Part shown: one piece after another, positions 45,777 to 57,349 of the stretch
Numbering within the stretch: position 1 is the stretch's first letter
Layout of the letters: every line of letters begins with the position of its first letter
NCBI GenBank assembly: GCA_039111635.1
Contig: JBCAQO010000013.1
Location: 744,001-808,000 of the forward strand
Length of the DNA: 64,000 nucleotides
DNA from: Heterobasidion occidentale
Taxonomy: Eukaryota > Basidiomycota > Agaricomycetes > Russulales > Bondarzewiaceae
Direction: 5' to 3'
Translations under genes and position numbers: made by a program
The notes under the pieces: model-generated
The model's input: only the letters and a program-made list of their open reading frames with translations
The model's database searches: none
Told to the model about the DNA's origin: nothing

Positions 45777-46630
45777 TGTTAGAATCACATCCTAACATGT
45801 GCTTCACATGTCGATAGGGAGGTCAGTTATGTGGCTCATTCATGATATGGACACAGACTCAGTTTCTTGACTCATCACCATTAACATGCTAACACATAAA
45901 CACTTATGTACTTACATCCATATACCTTGATAATGAATGCTTCTCTATAATTGGCTCCTGAATCTATTCTGATGTAGACAGACAATATTACTATACTTAG
46001 TAGTCAATTATGGATCATGATTGTTTACTGCTGCGGAGCTCAATCACTTACAGATCTGACACCTATTGGGTAAATTAGCTTTAGGTGCACAGACTAGATC
46101 TCGATCCTGCCCTAGATAGCTTGTACGTATAAGTAGCCAAGATGAGCTTTTAAGAAGCTCAGCTTGTTCACCCGTAATTAACTTAATCTCTACACTGTGC
46201 CCAGCGCCTAGCTACCCTTTTAGCCCACGCCCCGCGAACCCTACCATATCTGAGAAGCCTTTAAATAGTCTGACAATGCATTGGATTTGTCTCTATTCTT
46301 TCTTATTCTCTCTTCTACCCTCTGTTCCTCATACTATCTAGAACCTATACCAGTCTTGCCGTTTTTCACATCCTTACCTAGTCACCTCACAAGGTAGTCT
46401 GTTGGACAGGAAAAAATGACCCCATGCCTGCTGATTGATGAGAAGCACTTGAAGATCATTTCCTTGAACTATTTGAAATCTAGGCCAATACCGACCCAAC
46501 TTTTTATGAAGAGCCCAAAGACAATTAGTCATCTTTATATGTTGGACCTTGACAATCCAAGACCTTATTCAGTAATAGCCTAGAGACCCGCTTAGTGCAC
46601 TAGTGCACGTGATAGGTTTACAACTTAACA
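45777..46630 (+). repeat. 3' LTR of element A (A4)
   Basis: TGTTAGAATCAC to CAACTTAACA, followed by the ATACA duplication. It differs from the 5' LTR by 11 T-to-C changes packed into 46193-46244, in a region otherwise identical over hundreds of bases. Confidence 0.92.
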
Positions 46631-48495
46631 ATACACCCTTGAAGGACTTATTTATATAAGGTATGGTACTTAACACTTATCATAGGTGGTCTCCAACAAC
46701 ATAAAAACCTTTGTAGTATAGCTTAGCTGATAACTAGCAGCCAAGCAAATTCTGTTTCAACAACATCACTAACAAACAAACTGCAAGGATAGTCAACATC
46801 CTATTTCCCATGATATGTCCTACTGTCAGCCTTGTTCTCAGTCAATAATGCTATAATCTTTTATGTGGTTTGTCACGCAGCTCATTCTCAGGCTATTTGA
46901 ATATTATTTTAATTAGCTTAAGAAGCTGGTAATATCCTTAACCCTAGAAGTTCTCCCTCTCCCTAAAACCTTGTTTTTGGCATTTTTTCAATACATTCTG
47001 CCTAAACTACATAGACCACCGCCATCACTAGATAATATAGGGCCGCTGTTACCAACCTTATTATTGACCCCACTCTTCTCTTATTAAATCAGAATAATAT
47101 ATAATTATTAACAATACTAATTAATACTAATTAATACTAATTATAATGTATTATTATCTATAATTATGGTTATAATCAAATCTGCAAATCAAGATAATAC
47201 TGTCTAATTAATAGAGCCTTATAAGAAAGTACTAACTCAATTGTTATTTTATATACCTAAATTTCAAATTAAGTGAGTGCCACAAATATTTTCTTCTAAT
47301 ATAGAGTGTATTCTCTATTTTTTTAGTTTTTGGTAGTGGTATTCAATATCTAAGCTTATATTCTAAAAGCCATATTTTTTAGGGTATTTATCAACTTTTT
47401 TTTATAAATAAAATTGATAAGAGATGAATGTGTAATAGGTTTAGATATGTTGAGACTCTTTAAAATTTATATATTTAAGTTACCAAGCTAAGTAATTTAG
47501 ACCTTATAACTGAGTGGTTTAAAGCATTTTTTAAAGTGCTTACAAGTATGAGGTTATGGGTCCAACTATAACTCAAAGCAAGTTTGTTGTAAAGTACAGT
47601 TTTAGGTTTATATAATTAACTAATAATCTTTATAGCTAAACTCTATTCAAAAGTTATAGATAATCATAGTATTTGGTTAAACTTTAGTTTTTGGAAAATT
47701 TGTACCAAGATTATGTACAATTATAGCTAGTTATGCATAATTAAAGCTAATTAGCTTTTATAAGCTATTGATAAAAGAGGAGGAAAGCTAAAAATGCATA
47801 ATGATAATAAGTGTTAATATCAGATAATTATGGAGAGTTAAAGCATAATAAGAAGAGTTTTTTTTTCAGATGCACTTGGCACAAGCCTGGCAAGGCCCAT
47901 TAATGTAAATAATAAAAAGTCAAGTCATAAAGCATTGACTTTGAGAAATTTTGAGAACAAGAATGATAATAAAAAAGGTTTTAATAAGGTTAGGAAGCCA
48001 ATTCTAGGACTAAATATTAAGTGGTCTTGTATTCTGTTTCACAATGAACTCATTATCTACAACTATGATGGCTCACTTATTTTCATCCAGAAACCTCTAA
48101 TTCCAGTCTATGGTGACAAGTTCCATTTTTTCAATACTCATTGAATAGTTCTAGCTAGGCTTAGACTCAGACACAAGCAGCATCTTGCTATGTGTAAGAG
48201 TTCTGATGCTTGGAATCATCTTAGAGTAGGCCTACTGACAAAATTTTACTATAAGTATTATTGTATCTCTTCAAAGTTTTGTTAAAAGACAATATTATTG
48301 TTCCCAATAGTATGACCACTTCCTCAAAGCAACCTTCATGGACCCCTCATTTTAGCTTCTTATTGTTTTTAGCAGGCTTGAGTTAATCACTAGCCTAATT
48401 TGGTATAATTCTCTAATGTATCCTAATAAGTTATATTTTGTCAGAGAGGTATGTATTAAGACCTAGTCTTTGCATGTGATATGCTAGAAGGCTTC
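46631..48495. other. Very AT-rich stretch without a clear gene
   Basis: Mostly A/T runs. One 69-codon frame (47935-48144, MTLRNFENKNDNKKGFNKVR) resembles nothing I know. 47500-47585 has tRNA-like A and B boxes (listed separately). The left end, past ATACA, is the sequence into which element A inserted. Confidence 0.5.
47500..47585 (+). other. Possible decayed tRNA-Ser/Leu-type sequence
   Basis: GACCTTATAACTGAGTGGTTTAA resembles the 5' half (A box) of a type II tRNA and GGGTCCAACTATAA a decayed B box; GCATT...GTGC could be the anticodon stem. The T-stem no longer pairs well. It could be a remnant of a tRNA-derived SINE. Confidence 0.3.
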
Positions 48496-49283
48496 TGGAT
48501 CACTGAGGGACGTGCCAAATCCAAGTGCGTCCAATGAAGGCACCAGCGGCTAACTGTGTGCGTAATTTGGAATGCACGAGGGATTTGTGGTAGTATCGTG
48601 TCTCCAAAAAGGCACAAAGGCTTTTCCACAGATGTGAGGGTACAACCTGATGCGGGCCTGGATAGCAGTAGATATGCTGCCCACTAAAGTTGAGATAGAA
48701 TACTGCTAGTCTTGTGTAGAACTCAGCCAGTATTGATGTAACAACTGAGTAGTTAAGGACGATGGTAGATTGAAGCACAGAGACAAGTTAAACTGATGTT
48801 TAATCAGATGTTCTATTGACAATCAAAGGTCTGGCCTAATGGCAAGGACTATGATATAGCAGAGGTATGGCTAGTACCAAAGGTTAAGAGTAAGAACAGG
48901 TGGGTAGGTAACAAAGGTGAACAAGCTAGCAAGACATGTCTCTAGCTTGTTCTATATATACATAGTTTACTTTAGGGCATGATCTACAGAAGGTCCGTGC
49001 TTCTTTAAGGTTCCAAATAAATGGTCAAATAGAAGCAAACAATCAACAAACAAACTGTTGGGGCAGGAACAGGAACCAGGAATAGGAACAGGGTCAGGAG
49101 CCGTTCAGGTAACTGTGATGATGTGATCGCCGATCAGGGGTAGAAGATAAGATAAGATAGCTGATTGTCTGTTGATTAAGGTAAGGGGTCAGTCACCGGG
49201 TATAGGTCATATCCGTTGGTCATAAATTACGTGTCATATGATCAGGTGATCATATATTATGTGTTATGAGCTGGCTCTTAACA
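48496..49283 (-). repeat. LTR-like repeat G2
   Basis: Inverted homologue of G1, about 788 bp, with the same palindrome (49237-49254), TATA region and TG...CA-like ends (minus strand TGTTAAGAGCCAGC). No matching flanks (GCTTC / GTATG). A 25-bp GGAACAGGAACC-type insertion near 49063-49100 is absent from G1. Confidence 0.6.
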
Positions 49284-50111
49284 GTATGTTAGTTATTCAA
49301 AATTCATAGAAGGCATGATTTTGTAAGGGTCCTGTATAGGTTCATAGAGATTTACTTTGCCAATGACCTCACTATTTGCCATCTTGTCAGGAACCACTTT
49401 TTGACCCCTCTCTCAACAAGGCATAGCCTTAGAACTACTTTTAATGACTCAACTGTACAGGCACCATGGTTGAGAAGCTTAAAAATAGGGAGCAGAGGTA
49501 TATGTTGTAAGTGCTTAGTAAGCAGCCTCAGATAAGTGTTGCAGTGAATAAAGGATCTTATTTGGAACATTTTTTTCTCATATTCCTTAGATATTTTTAT
49601 CAGCTTTTTTATTCTTTCTGATCTTTGTATGGTCTGGTACTGCTCTTATATATTTTGAAGATGTTTTATGCTTTAACTGATGGTTTTCTTTTTATATAAG
49701 ATCTCTGCCCTTGCCTGGCATTATTATGGTCACTTATCTTCTTTTCTATTAACTACTATCTAATATCTTTGTGTATACAAGTTAGAACTATGATATTTTT
49801 TAAACATTTTTATATATCGCTGTATTGTCCTAAGTTAAATTTATATTTGACTTTGTGCATAACCTAGATCTTAAGGAAAATATTTTTCAGATTCCACAAG
49901 GCAGAATTCATGAAAACCTGCCTCTGATTATTAAATCTAAAAAAAATCTCAAAAACTCTACTTTGGAAAAATATCACTGTTACCCCATCTTCAGCACAGT
50001 GCTTCTATAGCATACAAATATGTGGACACAAAGGTTTGACTAATTACAGGTTCATTTACCAAAAAAGCTCATATTTGTAGGATTATTCCTAAAGACTCTT
50101 TTATCACTATA
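49284..50111. other. No recognisable gene
   Basis: AT-rich. A 72-codon minus-strand frame (49570-49352) has no known motif. It may be the eroded gag/protease of element H. Confidence 0.45.
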
Positions 50112-51817
50112 TTGCTACTCTCCCCAAATCCTTCGAAATTGATCTTTTTCACTAAAATCACACATGAGCATCTTAAAATATTACATCTCAATTCTAAAGG
50201 ATTCTTATGGCTAGTTAAAGAAAAGTTGTTTCAACATATTATGCAGCTCAATAAAGAAGCATTGGCTTTAAAGAAGACTGATTATGGTACTTTGAAAAAA
50301 TCTTATTTCTTACCATATATTTATTCAATGGTTTCCCACACTCCATGGATCTTCAAAAATATTTTAATTTAACCAGGTATTCAAAACCAGGTTGTACAAC
50401 TATTATAAGACAAAATGAAGGCTAAAGTTTATAAGCCTAGTTAATTAGCATATTGGTCAAGATGATTTTGCATAGTCAAGAAAAATGGCAAACTCAGGAT
50501 TGTTTATGACTTGTAACTATTGAACAAGGTTTTGATTTGTAATGTAGGACTTCCTCTAATTATTAACAACTTTGTTATACCATATATAAAACATCAATGC
50601 AATATAATCTCTGATTTATTTTGAGGTTTTGATGCAAGAAAAGTGCATTTAGTAAGCCAAGATCTTACTGCATTTTAGATACCATTAGGGCTTCAACATC
50701 TCACATTTATGCTAGCAGAATTTTGGAATTTTATGTTCTTTAAGACAAAATCTTTGATATAGCAAATATATTTATAAATGTGTGGAATCCAAGGACCATT
50801 GACTACATACCTTAATAAGAAGGAGAATCCTCAAGTTTTGACTGAAAATCCAGAAATACAAAAGTTTATATAGGAGCATATATAGAATATTTATTATACA
50901 TAAAGTCAAATGTGCTGGGGGCACCTTTTCAGCAACCAAAGAACAAATATGCTGGCTCAATGTAGTGATTATGGAACAGAGATATACTCCTAATAACTAA
51001 CTACCTAAAACTAAAAAAATTGACAAAATTCTCAATTGGCCAGTTTTGATATTAGTCAAAGATGTTCATAAATTTCTAGGCCTTTGTGAAACTGTTTAAA
51101 AAATATAGAATCTCAACTATTCTCTTTTGCTGGACCCTTCACAATTAATAAGGAAAGACGTGAATTTCAAATGCCCTAAAAAGTAGCAGAAGGCTTTTAA
51201 TGCTCTCAAAAAAGTTATTACTTCAGCTTTTACTCTTAGATCTATTGAATATTCATCAGATAATCCTGTTATCTTGTCAGTGGATTCAAGTTATATTATT
51301 ATAGGATTTATTCTATTATAACTTGACAAAGAAGGATAGAGACAGCTAGCTTATTATGGATCCTTACTAATAAATAAAATAAAAGTGCAATACTCTTAGC
51401 CAAAGCTAGAACTCTATGGCCTTTACCAGGCATTACAACATTATCAGTTATACCTAATTGGGGTCAAAAACTTTTATGTTAAGGTTGATGCAAAGTACAT
51501 CAAAGGAATGCTAAACTTACCAGATCTTTTGCCAAATGCAGCAATCAACTGATGGCTATAAGAGATCTTGATGTTTGACTTTATCTTAGTACATATACCA
51601 GCTGAACAGCATAAAGGACCAGATATATCTTGATGTCTATTAGCAGATAGAAAAGTAATAGAACCAGATGATGGCTCATAGCTTGATAATATTGCATTGT
51701 ATTTGATGTCTAAGCAACAACACCATAACTTTCAAATACCAAGACCATTGCTGTTTAGAGCTATTCAGTTTAAAAACTTCTATCAAGCCTTTCCATTTGC
51801 CAGTCACAAGATGGAAT
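50112..51817 (+). pseudogene. Element H: eroded Ty3 RT and RNase H
   Basis: Pieces in order: ALKKTDYGTLKKSYFLPY and VSHTPWIFKNI (segment ahead of the RT), IVKKNGKLRIVYDL-LLNKV (50480 on), DLF-GFDARKVHLVSQDLTAF, then LNKKENPQVLTENPEIQKFI, KVAEGF-ALKK (51180 on), ILSVDSSYIIIGF, KLELYGLYQALQHYQLYLIGVKNFYVKVDAKYIKGML and a VHIPAEQHKGPD end. The order is that of the RT lineage to which F belongs. Nearly every conserved Gln/Trp/Arg codon at risk has become a stop. It ends at solo LTR A5. Confidence 0.75.
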
Positions 51818-53120
51818 TATTAGGTTAGAGACCTATTACGTGCATCAATGCACAAGGGTGATCCCTAGGCTATTTTGTTACAACGTTGCGCAGCTGTAAA
51901 CTCTAATAGATAATGACAATGAATTGTCTTTAGGATTTTTAAAGGAACTCGGGGCTGCTATTTGCCTTGTTCTCAAAGAGTCGGAGGAGATAGTCCTCAA
52001 GTGTCTCTCAGTGATATGAGGGAACAGGATGATCTTTTTCTGTCCAACAGATGACAATGGGAGGTGTCCAACTGAGAACTTGATAGGTGGCAAGTCCGGT
52101 ATATGTGAGAGTGAATAGAGGGAGAATAGAGAATAGAGACAAGTCCAGTGCATTGTTAGATCTGACAGAGTTTGTGAAGCATGAACTAGGAAGGTAGCTA
52201 GATGCCAGGCTCAGTGCAGAGATTAAATGTATTACAGGTGAACGAGCTGAGCTTTTTAGAAGCTCATCTTGCCTATTTATACAAAGAAGCTATCCAGGGC
52301 AGGATTGAGATCTAGTCTACATGCTTCTAAGGTACAGAAGTGTTGAGCGCAGTGACAATGAAGCAACTGGCACAGAAAGAGTGCCAAAAGAAAGCTCTAT
52401 AACGACAGGACTGTGGTCCAGAGGGTGAAAGTCTAAAAAAAGAATCGCCCTCGGACCACGGGTATTTAAGCTACAGAGAACAATAAGAAACAAAATAGGA
52501 AGGTATGACATCAACGGGTCATTACAGGTAGTCTACCTTGTGGAGCGGTCAAAAGCTTCACCTGGAGGTCGGTCCGGAGTGTCAATGACATCACATAGGA
52601 CTGCCTAAGCCAGCTAACCCGGTGAAACAACTGAAACAAAGTGAGACAGGGTGAAAATAAAGTGAGACAGTCTAAAAGGGAAAAGAAAGCAATATACCCG
52701 CTCTGGAAGTGGCTGTAGGGCCGCTCCCAGCTGCAAAGGCAAGTGATCAATGAGTCCGTAAGGTGGCACGCATGTGGCACGTATGCCACATGAACCAAAA
52801 TGGCCACAAACAACAAGAAGCAATCGAGTAAACGATCAAGATCCATAAGCGATAACGAGTGTTCCTTCGCCATCAATCCATAACTGTAGCTAAGTATAGT
52901 ATAGAATCACTAATGTCTATCTACATCTATATCAAATGTCTGGCCACATCTAATCGATCAGGAACCAGGAACAGAGACAGGAACCATAAGTAAGTGTTCA
53001 TGCATTAGCATGTCAATAGTGAGGAGTTAGAGAACATAGTCCAGATCTGAGTCACAAGTGAATCACTAGACTGTCCCTCCTGACTATGTGCAAAGCACAT
53101 GTTAGGACTAAGTCCTAACA
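51818..53120 (-). repeat. Solo LTR A5, itself interrupted by a B LTR
   Basis: Plus strand TATTAGGTTAGAG to AGTCCTAACA. Perfect 5-bp duplication GGAAT (51813-51817 and 53121-53125). Without the nested B LTR and its duplication it is 823 bp, the same as A3. It separates the RNase H and integrase of element H. Confidence 0.92.
52341..52815 (-). repeat. Solo copia LTR B3 nested in A5
   Basis: 475 bp, TGTTGAGCGCAG to AAACAACA on the plus strand, perfect duplication AGAAG (52336-52340 and 52816-52820). It is the short LTR form, without the 56-bp duplication. It is the last of three layers: H, then A5, then B3. Confidence 0.93.
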
Positions 53121-54350
53121 GGAATACTATATATCATTTTTTAACATTCCTTAGTACAAGAAGAAAAAAGATTAATTTGCCAAGCAGCCAAGTTTTTTGT
53201 CAAGGATAAAGTAATATATTAGTAGAATGGGAGTCGAACCACTCAAGGTTATCACAAATAAGGCCTCATGAATTGCAATTCTTACTGAAGCTCATGAAGA
53301 ATTAGGTTATAAAACATAACAAGCAGTGTTTGAAACAGTTTGACTTCAATTTTTCTAGCTCTACCTATATGCTGATGACCATCATATACAATCTTGCCAT
53401 TAATGCCAAATCTATAGCACACAAAGAATAAAGATCTCACTCACAGTCTCCATTCCTGCAACACCATGAATAAAGATATATGTGGATATTATGCTTATGC
53501 TAGAAGCAAAAAGATACAAGTATATTGTTACAGTAAGAGATGACTTATCATAAGTTTTGGAAGGCTCTTACGACTACATCTTTAGTAGCCTTAGCCAAGT
53601 TTTTTTGAGAACAAATATATTGTTGCTATCAAATTATAGGATCAGTTGTCACTAATGATGACTCTAAAGTCCATAAAGCTTTTTGGCTACTATTGGAACA
53701 TATGAAAATTCTACAAGTCACAATTTTACTATACAATTCCAAAGCTAATAGTGGAGTGGAGTGAGGGCATTTTATTATATAAGAAGTAATTGTAAAAGCA
53801 TGTAAAGGTAAAATATGCAACTGGTCTGATAAAGTTTTAGATGCTTTTGTTGTAAACTGAATTACTACAAGCAAAGTAACAGGTTTTCTCCATATTATTT
53901 GCTTTACAGTGTTTATCATATCCTATTATTTGACCTTACTAACACTATTTTTTTAATACAAGGGTTTAAAGTCAGGAATGATATTGAAAGATCTTTTGGC
54001 ACTGCGCATCAATCAGCTAGCAAGGTTACAAAAAGATATTGATCAGGCAGTCAAAACCTTGTGTAAATTCAAATTTTAGTCAAAGAAGAAGTTTAAAGAA
54101 AAATATTAAAAATAGCTTTACTGGAACTACTATTAAATGGGGAAACTTGTTTTTATGTGCAACATGCCAATAGAAAAAAGCTTGAATTGAAAGATAAAGC
54201 CTTGGTATATAAAACCTTATCAAGTAGTCTAAAAAACTAAAATAGAATCTTATATGCTTCAAAAACTTAATAAGATAGTAATGCAATTAGCGGTTGTGAC
54301 TTTCAGACTGATGTCTTACATTGCTAGAAATAAACTACTAGTAAGATAGT
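53121..54350 (+). pseudogene. Element H integrase remnant
   Basis: After the A5 insertion the frame-broken reading contains FWKALTTTSLVALAKFF, YQIIGSVVTNDDSKVHKAF, ILQVTILLYNSKANSGVE (core around the catalytic Glu: YNSKANGxVERGH in intact relatives), FIIQEVIVKACKGKICNWSDK and, near 53990, LALRINQLARLQKDIDQAV. These follow the integrase order of basidiomycete Ty3 elements related to F. Confidence 0.65.
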
Positions 54351-54967
54351 TAGCACAAGATATTTTCTCAGATAAGAGTTTATCAAGTGGTGTTTTTTTC
54401 TAAAGAAACCTCAGTATCCTCTAACAACAGCTTTATTTAAAATAAGACTTGTCAAGCAGCTTTTACATATTAGAAGTAAAACATCTAATCAAAGACCTTA
54501 GAAATTTGGACATATACAAAGATATACAAAGGAAAATGCACAGCAACTAGCTTTTTTGCTCCCACTTCATCTAAACATGTGACCTATACTCTCTTGTATA
54601 CAATGCTATCTCCTAATCTCTAAGGGAATACTGTGCTCTTCCAACCTTCTTCAAGACAATTAACCCTCAGGATCTTAGTTTATCCACTATATCATCCTCT
54701 GCCTCTCTCCTTGCAAACTCACTCCTCCCAATTGATTATTCTCTAATAGCTAAGCAAATAATTGATGTGCCTAATCCTACATTAATATGTGCAGCACTTT
54801 ATCTGTTTGCCCTTCTATCAATGCACATAGAGCAAAGAGTATGGGCATTAGAAAAAGTGGTAAAGAATTTGGTCTAGGAAGAAAGAATATTAACAATATG
54901 ATACAAAGAGGAGGACACCTGAATAGTAATTCAGTTTTAGGCATGCCTCTATTATGACAGGCTAAGT
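54351..54967. other. No recognisable gene
   Basis: AT-rich, no open frame of note. Possibly the 3' remains of element H. Confidence 0.5.
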
Positions 54968-55203
54968 TATATTGCTTTTTTTCTCTTTTTGGACTGTCTC
55001 ACTTTGTTTCACCTTGTCTCACTTCGCTTTCTTATTGTTCTCTGTAGCTTAAATATCTATGGTCTGAGGGCGATTTTTTCTTCAGACTCTTACCCTTTGG
55101 ACCACAGGTGCACTCCCTTCTCTTCTTTGTATCTCTTCAGACTCTTACCCTCTGGACCACAGTCCTGTTGTTATAGAGCTTCTTTTTGTCACTTTCTCTG
55201 TAC
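54968..55203 (+). repeat. Truncated copia B LTR fragment (B6)
   Basis: Matches 37700-38090 of the solo B LTR, from the CTCACTTTG repeats through TAAATATCTATGG to the TTATAGAGCTTC segment, with an internal deletion of about 170 bp and both ends missing. It keeps two copies of the duplicated 56-bp unit. Confidence 0.75.
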
Positions 55204-55242
55204 CCCTGGGACCCCAGAGCAGGCGCATGCTTATCAACGCAG

Positions 55243-55635
55243 TCAAAGATTGAAATGTGACTCACCATGTGAATATCTTGCTATATGACAAGACCCATAG
55301 ACCTGCAGTCCAACAAGAACTTCAAAACCTGCACATCCATTAGAAACACTCACTGTGAAAATACTAATAAAAACAGAGGCAAGACACTTACATTGTACAT
55401 GCAACCAATAACATAGATTAGTTGCATATAGGCTGTCTGTGAAGCACCACATAGAAAAGAGGACAATCAATAGCACGATTGCACAAGCATGTGTGAAGGA
55501 AATAACCTCCATGTGTGTCAAATTATAGTTTGGTTTGGTAAGTTGGAGATGAGATACAGCCAATGAGTGAACAGTCAGGACAGAATCTCTGTGACAAGGC
55601 AAAACTCCCAAGAAATTGTGTGGGGCTGTATTCAT
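55243..55635 (-). CDS. Possible small membrane protein, 130 residues, unknown
   Basis: An open frame that starts MNTAPHNFLGVLPCHRDSV and has a hydrophobic stretch ACAIVLLIVLFSMWCF at about residues 50-65 and a Cys-rich second half. A TATA-like TATATAAGCC lies about 30 bp before the ATG on the same strand, and the context CACAATGA is acceptable. It is the only intact frame over 100 codons outside identifiable repeats in the 54-56 kb stretch. It may still be chance; no family is recognised. Confidence 0.3.
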   Translation of the reverse strand: MNTAPHNFLGVLPCHRDSVLTVHSLAVSHLQLTKPNYNLTHMEVISFTHACAIVLLIVLFSMWCFTDSLYATNLCYWLHVQCKCLASVFISIFTVSVSNGCAGFEVLVGLQVYGSCHIARYSHGESHFNL

Positions 55636-55853
55636 TGTGAGGAAAATATCCTTGGCTTATATACATATCCTACCGTTGGGTTTTTTTGTGGTTACGTTGC
55701 TAATGGCTAGTATAAAATGCCTAGGCAACTTGATTGGGTCCTCATCATCTATCCACTCACACGCTATGGTGATTGGGCAACTGCTTCCTTAGCCTAGCTC
55801 TCGCCTATATAAGCTTTGCTATTGCTAAATCCCAACCAGCAGGCCCATACACT

Positions 55854-56328
55854 TGTTGAGCGCAGTGACAACGAAGCGACTGGCACAGAGAGAGTGCCAA
55901 AAAGAAGCTCTATAACGACAGGACTGTGGTCCAGAGGGTAAGAGTCTGAAGAAAGAATCGCCCTCAGACCACGGGTATTTAAGCTACAGAGAACAATAAG
56001 AAACGAAATAGGATGTTATGACATCAACGAGTCATTACAGGTGGTCCACCCTGTGGAGCGGTCAAAAGCTCCACCTGGAGGTCGGTCCGGAGTGTCAATG
56101 ACATCACACAGGACCGCCTCAGCCGGCTAACCCGGTGAAACAACGGAGACCAAGTGAGACAAGGTGAAAACAAAGTGAGACAGTCCATAAGGAGAAAGAA
56201 AGCAATATACCCGCTCTGGGAGTGGCTCTAGGGCCGCTCCCAGCTGCAAAGGCGAGTAATCAATGAGTCCCTGAGGTGGCACCCATGTGGCACCCATGCC
56301 ACATCAACCAGAACGGCCACAAACAACA
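55854..56328 (-). repeat. Solo copia LTR B4
   Basis: 475 bp short form, perfect duplication ACACT (55849-55853 and 56329-56333). Confidence 0.93.
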
Positions 56329-56477
56329 ACACTCTCTAAAATCTGCAAATATGCCATGAGATGGCAAGACTCCATCAGTATGCCAGCTTAACCGAGGTAA
56401 CCCAATTGGGGCAGCAAGGAGCACAAAGCTTTTACAGTGCTTCATGCTTTGTTTTCAGCAAGTTGCATATTCAAACC

Positions 56478-57009
56478 TGTTGAGCGCAGTGACAACGAAG
56501 CGACTGGCACAGAGAGAGTGCCAAAAAGAAGCTCTATAACGACAGGACTGTGGTCCAGAGGGTAAGAGTCTGAAGATAGATACAAAGAACAGAAGGGAGC
56601 GCACCTGTGGTCCAGAGGGTAAGAGTCTGAAGATAGAATCGCCCCCAGACCACGGGTATTTAAGCTACAGAGAACAATAAGAAACGAAAAAAGAAGGTAT
56701 GACATCAACGAGTCATTACAGGTGGTCCACCTTACAAAGCGGTCAAAAGCTCCACCTGGAGGTCGGTCCGGAGTGTCAGTGACATCACACAGGACCGCCT
56801 CAACCGGCTAACCCGGTGAAACAACTGAAACAAAGTGAGACAAGGTGGAAACAAAATGAGACAGTCCAAAAGGAGAAAGAACACAATATACCCGCTTTGG
56901 GAGTGGCTCTAGGGCCGCTCCCAGGTGCAGAGGCGAGTAATCAATGAGTCCCAAATGTGGCACGCATGTGGCATTCATGCCACATCAACCAGAACAGCCA
57001 CAAACAACA
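56478..57009 (-). repeat. Copia LTR B5
   Basis: 532 bp long form, TGTTGAGCGCAG to ACAAACAACA. Flanks AAACC and TAATT do not match, and the right neighbour is a fragment of an A-type element. So it is either half of a recombined element or a junction created by deletion. Confidence 0.85.
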
Positions 57010-57066
57010 TAATTGGCGGACTCAAGCATACCAGTAGCTACAAAAGCAGACCAACCGAGGATTGGC

Positions 57067-57231
57067 ATGGCCAGGCAAACGGCTATGACCCCTTTCGACC
57101 CCACTCTATCCACAGTAGCCGTTTACACCGTCGTCGCAACTCTTGCCCTCACTGCCGTCTCCCTCGCCATCGCCCTTGTCCTCGGATCCCTTCACGCTGC
57201 CGCCACTATTGGCCTCTCCTCCACTGTATAA
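57067..57231 (+). CDS. ORFx, second copy: 54-residue membrane protein
   Basis: Begins MARQTAMTPFDPTLSTV; residues 15-48 are hydrophobic (VYTVVATLALTAVSLAIALV), a single membrane-spanning segment, and the frame ends in STV-stop. The ATG is conserved with 43084 and its context GGCATGG is good; the frame is open upstream to the B5 junction. The copy in element A shares the start and the membrane segment. The intact frame suggests recent activity. It is encoded between where pol should end and ORFy. No known family. Confidence 0.55.
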   Translation: MARQTAMTPFDPTLSTVAVYTVVATLALTAVSLAIALVLGSLHAAATIGLSSTV

Positions 57232-57349
57232 AAGACACTCCGCATCAAGCAGAGACGTTCCTCAGCATCCTAGCTACAATTGAATGTCCCTCGCTCCCGC
57301 ACACCTCCTTTTAGCTCACTCTCCCCGCTACATCCTCAGCAATATCTGA

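Larger units (their letters stand above)
34829..46630 (+). mobile_element. Element A: full-length Ty3/gypsy chromovirus with post-pol genes
   Basis: LTRs at 34829-35690 and 45777-46630 are flanked by identical ATACA (34824-34828 and 46631-46635), which proves one insertion of 11.8 kb. Internal order: gag, protease, RT, RNase H, integrase, chromodomain, ORFx, ORFy. Nested inside are solo LTRs of copia B (37577-38107) and of family A itself (43857-44681), each with its own duplication. Without these it is about 10.4 kb, long for a chromovirus, the surplus being the post-pol region. Pol is full of stops, mostly from C-to-T or G-to-A changes. Confidence 0.92.

Noticed and set aside
28203..49283. 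G1 and G2 as terminal inverted repeats of a 21-kb transposon
   Set aside because: They are inverted and about equal in length, but no matching flanking duplication exists, the interior is made of unrelated elements, and each copy has LTR-like ends and a TATA region.
10487..56328. Repeated B LTR segments as a CRISPR-like or satellite array
   Set aside because: Copies are dispersed, inserted with 5-bp duplications and have no regular spacing.
57067..57231. ORFx as a retroviral-type envelope protein
   Set aside because: It is only 54 residues with one membrane segment, no signal peptide plus fusion peptide arrangement and no Cys-rich ectodomain.
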